Assembly (NCBI GenBank): GCA_022496805.1
Contig: CM040090.1
Location: forward strand, 18,656,001 to 18,720,000
DNA from: Pohlia nutans
Taxonomy: Eukaryota; Streptophyta; Bryopsida; Bryales; Mniaceae
Direction of reading: 5' to 3'
DNA length: 64,000 bases
The notes beneath the pieces are model-generated. The model ran no database searches and was not told the origin of the DNA. It saw only the letters and a program-made list of their open reading frames with translations. Shown here piece by piece: positions 53,147 through 64,000 of the stretch; the first letter of the stretch is position 1, and each line of letters begins with the position of its first letter. Made by a program: the position numbers and the translations under genes.

Positions 53147-54678
53147 ATGATCTTGTGCGCCCGCAGACGAATCATGGCTCGGGCGAGTTGGCTGGAGCAA
53201 GTGCCTGAAGAGGCCGCCATCGCCAATTTGCATCTTGTAGGCGACGTCGGGAGTACCAACGAGGCCTTGCTGAGGAAACGTCTGCTCCATGCTACGGAGG
53301 AGCAGCTTGATCACATCGAAACACAGACAGCTTTGAAGGTAACTATGGATGTATACCAAGTACTTTTTGCATAATAAAGTTCGAATACTAGCACGATCAA
53401 TGATTACAATAACATTAAGCGGTACTTCGCTTTAATTCGAAAGTAACTTAGAGTAATAAAACTGTATTTCTTACTTCCAGCGTCGTTCGATTCACTTCGG
53501 GCCCGCAGTCCTTATTTGTTTTGGCTCATTTTATTGTGCACACTGTATCTCTGTAACTTGTGAGGGACCCCGCATTTCGCTTTTCGAAAGAACATACGAT
53601 CCCTTTCAAGATAGAGACTGTAGTCGCGCAATACGACCACAGCTTGTAAGTGGGGCTTTTCAGTTTGAGGAAGGAAAAGACAGTTAATTCTTTACGAGTG
53701 CAGTGACAGTCGTTCAGTTTCGGGTGAGAGGTTAGTAACCCAAAATGTTTTCACTAGTTACAGAATTACATCGTCCACGCGAAAACACTTTTTAAAGAGT
53801 TGCAAATCTTGGTTACTAACTATGATTTTTTGGGTGCATCAAGTGAACTCTTCAGGAGTTGCTGAAGTTGCTAAATAAGGTGCATAGTCCGCTCTTCTCA
53901 CAAATTTAAGTTGCTCACAAATTTCGTGTCGTCACAAATTTAGGTTTCTCACAAAACCGTGTCGTGCAGTCTAGTATATATCAATACATGTTTCTAGAAA
54001 GGTTCAGACTTAAGATTGAAGTAATCGATTCAATGTATTTTTCACATACTAACTTAATATGTAGTTGTTCAAGATATTCAAACAAAGATTGTTGTTTTTT
54101 ATTTCTACGATTATATTTCGAAATATTAATTCATGGGCAACACTCAGAGAAAGCCAGCAGGAGAATACACGACAAGAACCCTCCTCAGGCCAAGAAACGA
54201 GCGAAGACGGCCACCTTGCCACCAGCAGGTTCCGAAGGTGACATTCTCGAGTTCATAATCCTTTTGTTTCATTCTTGCTGATTGACCGGTCGTGCAAATA
54301 CTTGCGCCGGGAATATTTGTCCATTAAGGCCAGCAAGATTCCATCAATGGACCTTGACTGTTGTTTCTGACCCGGATTAATGGTTCCTCATTCACCAAGC
54401 ACGCATGCGCTGCTTGAGAGACCTTTACTAGCATGTATACATTCCATGATCTATATCTGAGCATTTCATCTTTTATTATCAACGCAATCATCATGTACTG
54501 ATACATGAGTATGTCAGAAAATTCTTCAGGACCAGCAAGTTCGAAGCCTGTACCAGCTGCTGTGGCCAGCAAAGGGCAGACTGGCAAAGAGGTCCAGAAG
54601 CCTGACCGTTCCAAGAAGGCTGGACCTAAAAGCGCCAGATTGTGGACGATAACCGTAAAAGATCATACCAAGATGTGA
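53147..54678 (+). pseudogene. Elongin A gene, right-arm copy, exons 2-3 missing
   Basis: Exon 1 is 53147-53338 (64 codons, phase 0, donor AAG|GTAACT) with GDVGSTNEALLRKRLL and EQLDHIETQT intact. Exon 4 is 54148-54237 and exon 5 is 54518-54678, ending at a TGA that overlaps a GTGAGT donor. Exons 4 and 5 join in phase and read open. The core exons found in the left copy (48304-48441 and 48131-48161) have no match here: the intron runs from TTTCTCACAAAACCGTGTCG straight to the sequence beyond the Tc1 site. Joining exon 1 to exon 4 would shift the frame, because the lost exons total 169 nt. A 3' stretch at 54910-55021 stays open and may be a further exon. It is probably not functional. Confidence 0.65.
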
Positions 54679-55929
54679 GTAACTTAAGACGATTTCAACC
54701 GATGAACTGTACTGTAGGGTGTGCAACGTTACTTTAGCCGCTGTGACTGTGACTAGCTGTGTTTAGGCGTTGTGACTGTTGCAATCTGTGAACTTGGTGT
54801 AGTTTGTGATTCAATGAATCATGTTTCAGATTATAAACGTTTTCGTAGTCGACACTCTGTGATCGATGGTGAACTCACTGAATGGAACTCTCATTTGACC
54901 ACTAGGAAACTGGTGAGGACGAGCCAGCTCGTGTGACCAAGAACGGCATCGATCAAGCAGCGGTCTGGACGTCTGGACCTGCAAGAGCTAGACGAGCTGA
55001 GACCTTCGTGAGAAGAAAATGACCATGATCACCTTGCGAACTTGTTTGCATCACTTGAGCTCCGACCTAATCGGTGCAGTTTTGAGGAGCTAGAGAATTC
55101 CCCGGCCGGAGAATTCAATTGGCATGCTGTGTAGTAAGTGTCTATCTGGAGTGTAGCCATCGGGTTAATTTAGCACCTTAGTTTGAGAACTCTTGCCGAT
55201 GGACACGGTCTGTCTAAATCGTATATGCCGGCGTATGTCAAGAGTCTCGTCATTCTCGGCTGTGCACAGTGAGTGACATTAGACCAGAACATATCTTTTA
55301 TGAGAGTAAGCTCTATGTATGATATTTAATTATAGGCTATCAGAAACAGACTTGGACAAGAGCAAGACAAAGTAAATGATGGAAGAATATAAATTGCATT
55401 TGATTATGTGTATGGTGACTCCAAAGTACGGGTAGTGGTTTAGGGTTTTTTTTCTTTTTTTTTTTTTTTTCCTGGCAGGTACTGAATGTACTCTTTGAAG
55501 ATTAAATAAATGGAAAATGTATGATCCTACCATAGCTGAATTATAATCCTTCGGTGCACGACAATGCACCCAGACACCCGCCATAGCAGGGAAACCAAAC
55601 AAAAAAACGCCAGTTGACACACAATTCACCACTGTAAAGTGGGATGTCCCCTGTGCTTTAGGCTTGTGCACCATCCAACTACGTACGCAGCAGACTATAC
55701 AGTATCTTGAAGGTCCACATGCTTTTGGCAGTACTTTGCACAGCGATCACCACCATCCACTTATGCAAATCAAGAATACTTTCGAACAATCTAAGTAATT
55801 ATTTTAAAAAAAATTCGAAGGAGGCACAAGTCCAAATCAACGGAGTGAAAAGCAGAAAAGAAGCAGATAATTTCCTACTATCAACGCTCACAACTCCAAA
55901 CGCTCACAACTCCAAAGCAGCTAGAATGT

Positions 55930-56007
55930 AGTATCGGGAACCTCCCGTGGGGCACCCCTGAAGAATGTTGCCAGGGGGTCGTTTGCCGCCGTAAAGTTCC
56001 CGATACT
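55930..56007. mobile_element. ATCGGGAAC-ended MITE in the right arm
   Basis: Runs from AGTATCGGGAACCTCCCGTG to GTTCCCGATACT, the mirror copy of 43710-43787. Outside the core, GAATGT and ACATGTGTTCCC extend the inverted ends imperfectly. Confidence 0.65.
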
Positions 56008-56488
56008 ACATGTGTTCCCACCAACGCAAAACCAACGCATCCGAACGAATTTCTTTCAACAAGCAAACACACAACCTTGCCATCTAGAGAATCCAGTTCA
56101 CCTGCACACAAACACGATGCACACTAGCGAGACTTCAGACTCAAAGAGCCCATTCTCGAATTAAGTCTTTTGCACTATTGGGCATTCTCAACCGCAGAAA
56201 CAAACCTTCAAATCGAGCAACAAATGGGAAGAATATAACAACAATTAAACCAACCTAGAAACATAAGAAAATTCAACCAATGGCTCTTTTATTTAGGAGG
56301 ATTGGAGGAAATTAAGTGATTGTCTACAAACCAGAGCAACTACCAATTAATCTCCACAAAGTCATTGACTGGATTCCTTGAAAAGCATTCACTGCTTTTT
56401 CTCTCAACACCTACAAAGCTATCACTGAGGTATTGTAAGCTCAAGGTCTGGAGGCACCGTCTGAAAGACGAGCCGCGGATGCCTCTGT

Positions 56489-57422
56489 TTTGCCGTTTTT
56501 TTGAACTGAAAATGAGTTGAAGGGGAGTATGAGGTGAGTTTCCACTTTGAGACTCTTTTCGGTTAACTCTATTATAGGAAAATTGTAAACCATGTATATT
56601 ACTTATATATATTCTTAACTTCATAAAATTTCATGACTTATCACATGCTTTTTTAGGAGCACGTTACATTTTTTAAGCATTCGGGTCATGGAAGATAACC
56701 TTGAAATCGAGCAATCATGTTGTTCAAGAGTTTAAAATTTGATCCAATGGCTTTATATTACTTATCGTCAGAAATGGCAAGAAAATACTCCCCAAGGTAT
56801 GCAACTCCTATACAATATGGCCTTGATTATAATCACTTATATTTCATTTTAGTTCAATCTTAAGTGATGTAATTTGTTTTAATATAAGAAACTCTTGTAG
56901 CCGTCCTAATAGGGAATTCAAAAATGTAATAATATACAGGAACTGAATCTTCCTTGAAGACATTAATAGCATTAAAAACCCAATTATATGAGCTTTTTTA
57001 ATACATGTAGCATAGGCCAAGCTATCCAATTTTTTGGGCTATTTAATAAAAATTTAAGATTTTTTTACTATAAATAAATACCGCCTATGACTTTTAATAT
57101 TCATTAGACGCAACTTCTCATATGAAATTTTAAAAACTATGCATAGGTGTTTCAATTCATTACATACTTTGTGGAGATCTTTTTTAATAAATATGCGACC
57201 CAACATTATCTACATCTTAATTAATTTAATTTGATCTTCACCTAAATTTTTGGATATTTTATTTTTATATAATTTGATATAATTTTTACAAAAGCCGTCC
57301 TCTAAGGTGTTCTAATGCCGATCCCCCCTATGAATTATATGGGAGTTGCATACCTGGGATTACTCCAAGTCCTAAAACGATGTGGCATTTAAGTGGCATA
57401 ATTTGGAAGGGAAGTTTTGGAC
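56489..57422. other. AT-rich intergenic stretch, no gene seen
   Basis: Sequence outside the palindrome with no splice structure, repeat family match or protein motif that I can support. Confidence 0.5.
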
Positions 57423-58646
57423 TTAACCCTTTAGTGCCCAGGTAACCACTAAGTAGTCACTAGATCATTAGAAAATGAAATGCTGGAAAATCTGTGAACC
57501 ATCTTAGATTCTCAGTTAGATGTCTGAAATTCAAATGTGTAACTTTTGATTTTACAGATGATGCAAAAAGAAAATTTGAACTCTGACTTTCTTAGCTATC
57601 CAAATACCTATGTATAAAACACGAAAATACTGCAAATACCTCAAAATTAATACAACAAATACTTACAAATACAACATACGTACTATGTGGTATAATTTCT
57701 TATGTTTGCAAGTTTGTCATCTTGTATTTTTTTTTTGGAATGTGTTCTCTTATTCATTCTCTATTAGAGTATAATGTAGTATGATCTTCATCAATGTACC
57801 AACTCCTTTTACATTTTAACGTGTAAATTTTGTCCTAAACCGTACATGGATAAGTCACTCTCACTTATAATTTTCACAATAATTATATATTAGTCCATTC
57901 TTGACATGAAAGATTGCAATGAAGAGGCCATGACAGTATGACATAGGCCATTGCTGAACATCTTCACTTTTATTTTTGAAAATTTAACCCAAATTCTATT
58001 TTACCTTAAAGTCACACACCCCCAAAATCTCATTTTTGAGTGTGCATTATACGTTTCAAAGACATACTATAATCTTCCAATCCAACGGTCCAATCTTACC
58101 AAGATTTAACCGACACTTGTTTCATTAAACTTTGCTTAGATTCATACGGTTGGATACTATTAATAGTATCTATAATTTTAACAGATGGATACATTCAATC
58201 ATTCACAGTAACACGACCCAAGGAAACTGTAACGAGGGATTAATTTAAGTTATTTAACGGATTGTTAAGCAATAATCTTATCATATGAATTGATAATGCA
58301 ATATAAATTAGTAACTACATATAATATATGTCATTATACAATATACTAAAAGTTGACAATATTTGGGAAGTTGTTGGTACTCCAAAACGACTAAAATATA
58401 GTCGTAACCAGTCGTTAATAATGACTAAAGTGTGCTAAAATGTTCAAAATATGTCGCAAAATGTCCTTAAATTTTTCTAATATCTACATAAATTGAAGAT
58501 ATTATTTTCTAAGCACTCATCAAGAATCGTTATAAGTGGGCGGGATTGGGTCGTGTTACTGTGAATGTACCCAGATGGAGTTTAAAAGAAACATCGCCCA
58601 AAAAACTGTAGTCTTTGCAGAACCACCCTGGGCGCTAAAGGGTTAA
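57423..58646. mobile_element. TTAA-flanked TIR element, about 1.2 kb
   Basis: TTAACCCTTTAGTGCCCAGG at the left and CCTGGGCGCTAAAGGGTTAA at the right form a 20-bp inverted end including TTAA. The interior at 57840-58080 matches 29230-29560 inverted. No transposase is recognisable. It is one of the largest members of the TTAA group in the window. Confidence 0.65.
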
Positions 58647-58967
58647 ACATTGGATTCAAGGCTCCAAAGGAGAGTACCGGTTTTGAGAAACTAACGTAAC
58701 TTTGGACTTAGTCCCTTGGATCTAATGGCTACTTCAATAAAATACTAATTTTTGGGAACATAATTCTTATTGAACAACTAGAAGTTCATTACAGTTGAAC
58801 ACTTGAGTTTACTTACTATTGGACCGGACCTACACTTCTAGAGGCTTTATCCTAGCGTACAAGTGCAATAAAAATTGGGTAAGTTCACCTTTAAAAACCT
58901 TCAAATTAGGCCCAACGGCTTTACACTTGGGTTCGGATTCAATTCCTATTTCATAAATTAACTTAAT

Positions 58968-59212
58968 AACACACATTTCGTTAATTTTGTACTATATTTC
59001 GTTAAAACCGGACTACTAGATTGAAAAAGCGATGGGGAGTGCAAAAGCGATAGGTCTCCAATTTTTCTACATCACTCTTATTCCGCAAATAAGAGCAGTG
59101 TAGAAAAATTGGGGACCTATCTCTATTGCGAAGGGTAGCACTCCCCATCGCTTTTTCAATCTAGTAGTCCGGTTTTAACGAAATATAGTACAAAATTAAC
59201 GAAATGTGTGTT
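58968..59212. repeat. Long near-perfect hairpin (arms about 115 bp)
   Basis: AACACACATTTCGTTAATTT pairs with AAATTAACGAAATGTGTG, CCGGACTACTAGATTGAAAA with TTTTCAATCTAGTAGTCCGG, and GCGATGGGGAGTGC with GCACTCCCCATCGC; the loop is CTCTTATTCCGCAAATAAGAG less a few bases. Few mismatches remain, so the element is young or the fold is kept. Confidence 0.9.
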
Positions 59213-59314
59213 TTATTCAACTTCTCAAGTTCAAACATGAGGTTTTTCAAGTCCAATGGATGGATTTATTGAACCCTATGAGAATTAGACCTGGATCCTA
59301 ATGTAAAGTGGTCC

Positions 59315-60011
59315 TTAACCCCTAACCGCCCAACCATGCATATTTTGCATGATGTACGGATTTGAACTCTGCTTTCTCATCCATCATGCACTTTTTGCGA
59401 TATGGATTTTTGACCGAAACTTTTATGGGAAGTTAGCTTTAAGCATGTGTGATCCAATTAGGCAATTAGAAAGGGGATGATTTGTGAAAATTTTATGCCT
59501 CATTTTATGTTGTAGTGTTCCACCCAAAATTTCAAAAAATTTAGTCTAAAAGTGCTCTTGAAAAAGTAAACTACTAAAATTAAGCAACCAAAAAATTTCC
59601 AATAATCACTACACTTAGAGTATTACATTTCAACCCATCCCAACAAATCTCATTATTAGATTGTCAATATCTTATTTCCAATCATATTACAAAAGAGTTC
59701 TAAATTTTAAGTTTGAAAATTTATACACAAATATTAAAGATAGCAATTGCAACTCTAACAGTATGGTAGAATGCTGCATCGGGAACCCCACCCCCATGCA
59801 TGTCACTCCTGTGAACATATGAGTCGCCTCAAATGTACTGGATATGAACAGCCATGGCCGGGGGTTCCCGATACAGCAGGTGTCCCCTAAAATTCATAAT
59901 GTACAACTTTTATTGATTCATCAAGTTGAAAATACCCCTCTTAATTGCATTCTATAATGCATCTTTGAAAAACTGCCAAATTTGAAAACGGTGAGAAGGT
60001 TTACGGGTTAA
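59315..60011. mobile_element. TTAA-flanked TIR element, subfamily A copy 2, with nested MITE
   Basis: TTAACCCCTAACCGCCCAAC at the left and AGGTTTACGGGTTAA at the right. The body follows 4869-5445 in order. The extra length is mostly the ATCGGGAAC MITE at 59774-59877; copy 1 shows the empty site (TAGAATCTAAAATTC near 5308). Confidence 0.7.
59774..59877. mobile_element. ATCGGGAAC-ended MITE nested in a TTAA element
   Basis: The ends are CTGCATCGGGAACCCC and GGGGTTCCCGATACAG. The interior differs from the palindrome copies, but the ends and the flanking TAGAATG / GTGTCCCC extensions are shared. Confidence 0.65.
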
Positions 60012-60551
60012 CCCTTACCTTCCTGAGAAACTGATTTTTTTAATAAAGTACAAAATCTGCAACACGTATCAAAAAAAGAAGAGAAATTCAAATTATTTCT
60101 TGTAATTTGATACTAGAAGTAAATTGGTAGTAGCTAGTACAAAATGATCGAATTCATTTCTTAAATCTGAGCCGATTCACAATGAAATCTTCAGGCTAAT
60201 ATCCTATCAATATTTTAAAAGGAGGGGTACTATTTCAAACTGCACGAGACGTATTAACCAAAGAAAATCAATGAGGAACCGATTATTCAATAATAGAGAA
60301 GTTCGAAACTTCAAATGAATCGCTAATTTGACTCAATTGTGTCTCTCCCTGGAAACAATGAATACAAAGGAGCATGTCATTGCTAAAAACTCTACGAGAA
60401 ACTATCCGACACAAAAAACGAATGAGTGATGTGTTTGAGAGCTTTATTCCTGCCTAAGTAAGGACGCAAGCTGGACTGCATATTTCTTCACAACAGCCAG
60501 GCAGCCCTTACTAGCTTGCAATGCAGCTAGCACAGTAAGTTTGTCTATTAA
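60012..60551. other. Downstream flank of the F-box gene
   Basis: Probable 3' UTR near 60430-60551, AT-rich beyond. No separate gene seen. Confidence 0.4.
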
Positions 60552-62225
60552 CTAGGGCTTCATGTGGAAGCTGGGCCTGTATGCCCATCTCTTTTGGAGA
60601 TCACAACGTTGCATCGCGCGCTTTGGAAGAAGCTGTGTCTTAGACAGTCCAGACTTGACATCATACTGCAACAGATAGTCTTCACAGCTCACCCAGATCA
60701 CGCTTCCCTTCGCCGTGCAACTGAACCAGTTCGGCCCCGGCTCCATCAAATCCGTCTCCTTAATCCAGATCTTCTTGAGCAAAGAGAGCTGTCTTGTGTC
60801 TTTATCACTCGTACTATTGCGTGGAAGTTCGATACGGAGTACCCCACAATGCAAATCCTCGGAATCCTCGCCCGTGGCCTCCAGCTGAAAGATGTAGAAC
60901 TGCAGAGCCATGATGTTCGTGAAGTCCAACGTCGAAATATCATTCCAGCGCAACCCGGGCCGCCAGCTGTGCAACGGCTGCAGACTCTCGTCAATCCTTG
61001 CCGGAATCACTGCATAGCTGTGCCCCATGCATTCCACGAGCTCCAAGTTGGGGAGGACGTTTTTCTCGAATTCCAGAAAGGGAATGACACTAAGCCCTTG
61101 CAGTGCGGGTACATGGGATTTGCACAGCAGGAAGTCCTCGAACTGTCTCCACTGCCCAGTTTCGATGTCGATTTCGAAGAGCCGCACAACACCACCAAGC
61201 TGGAACGTTGGGAACCTTTGCATCTCCGTGGCCGTAACCTCTCGAATGTCTGCGAAGTGGAGACGACCGCGCAGCATTGCGCTTGCACAGTAATTTAGCC
61301 CGTCTTGCCTGGCACCCACCTCCGGGTGTAACGGTACTATATGATCGTGATACACGCGCAGCCAACAGTCGAACTTGGACTCATAAACGTACACCGCGTC
61401 CCAATAACACTTGTAGTAAATCACTCTGTAAGACTGTTCGTCGTCGTCCACCATGATCTGAGCTTGCGCGCCGTGGCAGTGCGTCGCAGTCCACCCTGGA
61501 AATCCACCCGTGCGATTAAATGCTCGAAGTACCCGGAACTGTTTTGTCAGGGGATTGATCAATGTCAGAGATTCCCAGTCCAAGTTCTTACGGTCTCGGA
61601 CCGCTACGCAACGGTCGCAGGTCCTGGAGGCTGTCCCACGAAGTCTGTTGTCGGGCTCCGACAAGCTGAAAGAATGCGCCTTGACAAGGAGAAGGCCGTG
61701 TGAGCTGGCGATGATGGTGTACTGAGGCGGCCAGCAACCGGGCGGCGGGGGCGGAAGACAGTCCGGGGTCGGGCACTTGCGCAGCAGCCTTCCAGACGAC
61801 TGATCGGCAGTCGCGTGCCAGGTTCCAAACAGCGGCAAGGAAGTCGCTGTGCGCCAATCTGGTAAGGCGATCACCGGGAAGTACCAGTCGCGGCTGTCGT
61901 CCTGGCGGCGGGCGTTTGCGATGGCGGTGATGTTGTTGTCGAACCAAGCTGCCCAAGTTTTGGAGACGAGCTTCTTGTTCACAATCTCCTGGGCGCTGAG
62001 ACTTTGCAGAAGAAATGGTCGCGACAGCACTGCCTCTGTGAAACTCACCGAATCTGCTGCGTAGGAATCATGACGCGCAGCATCGACAACACGTACCAAT
62101 TCCCTGTTCCAACGCTCGCGATCGTGAGCTTGGTTTGATCGTAATTCGGTGACTGAGGACTCGTCTACTAACAAAATCTCCTGATCAGCTGGGGGATCAG
62201 CCATGACCGTGTCGCTGGTCTCCAT
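60552..62225 (-). CDS. F-box family protein, single coding exon, 557 aa
   Basis: F-box proteins give substrate choice to SCF ubiquitin ligases. A degenerate F-box lies at about residues 62-96: LSRPFLLQSLSAQEIVNKK then LVSKTWAAWF, which keeps the LL..L...E......VSK.W pattern. The rest has spaced strand motifs as in the plant F-box/kelch-like group: IIASSHGLLLVKA, SLTLINPLTKQFRVL and YAVIPARI. A proline run (CLPPPPPGCWPP) lies near residue 160. The frame is uninterrupted and much more GC-rich than its flanks. A CTGCAG acceptor 3 bases before the ATG suggests an intron in the 5'UTR. The long frame on the opposite strand (60564-61298) has no family match and is taken as a shadow. The substrate is unknown. 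Confidence 0.85.
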   Translation of the reverse strand: METSDTVMADPPADQEILLVDESSVTELRSNQAHDRERWNRELVRVVDAARHDSYAADSVSFTEAVLSRPFLLQSLSAQEIVNKKLVSKTWAAWFDNNITAIANARRQDDSRDWYFPVIALPDWRTATSLPLFGTWHATADQSSGRLLRKCPTPDCLPPPPPGCWPPQYTIIASSHGLLLVKAHSFSLSEPDNRLRGTASRTCDRCVAVRDRKNLDWESLTLINPLTKQFRVLRAFNRTGGFPGWTATHCHGAQAQIMVDDDEQSYRVIYYKCYWDAVYVYESKFDCWLRVYHDHIVPLHPEVGARQDGLNYCASAMLRGRLHFADIREVTATEMQRFPTFQLGGVVRLFEIDIETGQWRQFEDFLLCKSHVPALQGLSVIPFLEFEKNVLPNLELVECMGHSYAVIPARIDESLQPLHSWRPGLRWNDISTLDFTNIMALQFYIFQLEATGEDSEDLHCGVLRIELPRNSTSDKDTRQLSLLKKIWIKETDLMEPGPNWFSCTAKGSVIWVSCEDYLLQYDVKSGLSKTQLLPKRAMQRCDLQKRWAYRPSFHMKP

Positions 62226-62640
62226 AGCTGCAGCACAAAGGAATGAAAAAGCAAGTGTAGAAAGTCACAGGATTGTCGATGGCAACTAACAGTTCTTACA
62301 TGATCCAGAGCGGGAATTAACGGCAGACAGATGCAAGCTAAGAATCCGAGAGCAATAGAGAAAAGAAAAGCATGCACAAACCGAGATCGAGAGAGAAAAG
62401 AAAAGCAAGGAGCCCTCACAATTGCAAAGCCCCGGGCGGCAGGGTAGCTCGCTACAAGGTCCGTAGCGAGTGACTGTCAACGCTGCGAAGGATATCCGCA
62501 ACTCGAAAAAACTGCATATAGTTGCAATTGATGAGAAGCTATGATACGCTCCTGTAGTTATCCTGTTCAAGTCCGGTGAGGAGACATTTTAAAACTGCGA
62601 TGTGCAAGACTTCGACACCAGTTCGAAATTTCCAAAAGTA
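62226..62640 (-). promoter_or_regulatory. Upstream region of the F-box gene with probable 5'UTR intron
   Basis: The reverse strand reads GTGCTGCAG|CTATGG just before the start codon, a good acceptor after a pyrimidine-containing stretch. The donor and transcription start cannot be fixed by eye. No other gene is seen. Confidence 0.35.
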
Positions 62641-62644
62641 CGGG

Positions 62645-62668
62645 TTTTTTTTTTTTTTTTTTTTTTTT
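62645..62668. repeat. Poly-T run of 24 bases
   Basis: An uninterrupted T run directly before ACGCACACGCAACTTGC. It could be the poly-A tail of a retroposed sequence on the minus strand, whose body would lie to the left, but no SINE or LINE motif was recognised. Confidence 0.8.
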
Positions 62669-62904
62669 ACGCACACGCAACTTGCTTTTTGGAACCCGAG
62701 GGCCGCTGCCCGGGGCAAGGGTTTTCCGTCATGTAGAGAGACGATTTCACAACGGGAAATCAAACTACCAAACACGCTGTTTAGTTTGGATACCTCTCTA
62801 CACAACAACCCGTTTCGGGTTGAAAAAAGAGTGAAAACATTAATAGAAAGACCCACGAGACCCACAAATTAAAGAAAGGCACAACGCCTAAAAAGCCAAG
62901 ATAA

Positions 62905-63065
62905 AGAGGCCCGGCCAAAACAAAAGGGGACCCCAAAAAAGAACGACATGCCTACAGGCCGTGAAGGCCAAGGAGCCTTGAAAGCCTGAAAGCCGAAGAG
63001 GCCCAAAGGATGTGAAAGCCCGAAGGCCGAGGAGGCTCAAAGGCCGTGGAGGCCCAAAGGTCATG
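62905..63065. repeat. GC-rich degenerate minisatellite
   Basis: Imperfect repeats of the type GCCGAGGAGGCTCAAAGG / GCCGTGGAGGCCCAAAGG in a locally GC-rich island inside AT-rich DNA. No conserved coding frame. Confidence 0.55.
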
Positions 63066-64000
63066 GTAAGAACCACGAGGTTCCATGACCGGATAAGAGA
63101 GATCCTAGAAAGCGAATACCCAATAGTTTTATTAGGTCATCTCGGGGATGTAACGTCTTAGTTTCCATGTGCTAGTCTAAGTCTCTAAGAGACTGTCACT
63201 AAGCGCCCGGGGGCCCGTATCTCTTGATAATCCTGTACGTGGATGTATATAACTATATATTCCCAAATTTTCTCAAAAAAACATGCTAGAGGGGTTAGAT
63301 GCACATCCACATGTAGGGTCTCTGGGTGGTAAAGGATCCCTGGGCACCCAGTGCGTCCAAATGCTATACGTCACATTATAATAGGCAAGAGAATTATAGA
63401 AACTAGGAACAACAAAAATAGGGACAACAACAAAAGTAAGGACATATATTTTGTAGATCAATTACATGCCTTGTGTAGTAAAACATACACTAAAAAGGGT
63501 GCTTTCATTGTACATATTTGGATTCACATTGTTGTGGACTACAAATTTTATTATCAAATTTTCAATTTAAGAGAAAATATATTAGGTTAAGAAATCAAAA
63601 TAAACTCATAGGATTTAAGATATAGGCAGCCTTTTATTTCCAATTATAAATAATATGAAAAATTCTCAAATATATTAATATTGGTCGGACAGGCCGACGG
63701 GCTAGAGGCTAATTGGATCAATTGAAAAAATTAAATCATTCGGGGAGGTGATTCATCAAATACCATCAAACACCGTGACAATTGTGCTTATTGTCTTATC
63801 CTAAATCATAATCAACAATGCCAAGGATTTTCATTCGTTCACATGTTAAAGCCTTGATGATGTGCAAAAGTTTTCATCTTATCAAGTGCTTACCTTCAAA
63901 AATTTATCAATTCTAATTATGTTCCTTTCATCTGAATATGTTAACTAGTTTCTTTTACCCAAAGTTATCAACCTTATTTATATCATCCTTCAACCATATT
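63066..64000. other. Right end of the window, no gene seen
   Basis: AT-rich sequence with short frames only. The longest, 79 codons at 63351-63590, is Asn/Ile/Lys-rich and has no recognisable motif. Confidence 0.5.

Larger units (their letters stand above)
52490..56488. repeat. Right arm of the giant inverted duplication
   Basis: Reverse complement of the left arm, with moderate divergence (scattered substitutions and small indels). It ends inside sequence equivalent to the old last codons of peptide gene B (GAGGCATCCGCGG on the reverse strand). It therefore contains the peptide gene's 3' flank but not its coding region. It has a run of about 25 T near 55448-55475 that the left arm lacks. 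Confidence 0.85.

Noticed and set aside
60564..61298. Open frame of 244 codons on the plus strand
   Set aside because: It lies wholly antisense to the F-box coding sequence, whose GC-rich codons leave the other strand open. No family motif was seen.

Overview
The window looks like nuclear DNA of a land plant. The genes have GT-AG introns, the long intergenic stretches are AT-rich, and the encoded proteins (a plant-type Vps62/DUF946 protein, PRP4 kinase, a plant-type mitochondrial pyruvate carrier 2, Elongin A and an F-box protein) fit plant families. The mobile DNA is also plant-like: Stowaway, PIF/Harbinger-like and CACTA elements. A bryophyte, perhaps a moss, is my best guess but only a guess; there is no species-level marker. 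All gene models are read by eye from splice sites, reading phase and family motifs.

Layout. (1) 2-2486, plus strand: 3' part of a Vps62/DUF946 gene with three NPF motifs. (2) About 5.9-14.5 kb: a tandem array of promoter/5'UTR modules, the last of which drives a small secreted-peptide gene (13608-13925). A paralogue sits at 42991-43242. (3) 14.8-18.6 kb: small TIR elements, one nested in another. (4) 20700-26357, minus strand: a 14-exon PRP4 kinase gene with a Stowaway element abutting a 5' splice site and a TTAA-flanked element in an intron. (5) 26.8-31.6 kb: a cluster of TTAA-flanked TIR elements, a hairpin element and a CACTA element with target-site duplication GTC. (6) 34078-36121, minus strand: a five-exon MPC2 gene. 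(7) About 36.4-42.4 kb: AT-rich, no gene seen. (8) 43.25-56.49 kb: a giant inverted duplication (left arm about 8.1 kb, right arm about 4.0 kb, spacer about 1.1 kb). Each arm carries a damaged Elongin A gene, and the arms differ by several insertions whose empty sites are preserved in the other arm, including a DD34E Tc1-like element. (9) 57.4-60.0 kb: more TTAA elements and a long hairpin. (10) 60552-62225, minus strand: an intronless-CDS F-box gene.

The intact genes do not form a pathway; they are ordinary housekeeping loci (membrane traffic, splicing, mitochondrial pyruvate import, protein turnover). The unusual content is the secreted-peptide family with its amplified promoter modules, the many TTAA-flanked elements with CCC-type ends, and the palindrome, which acts as a natural record of insertion order.
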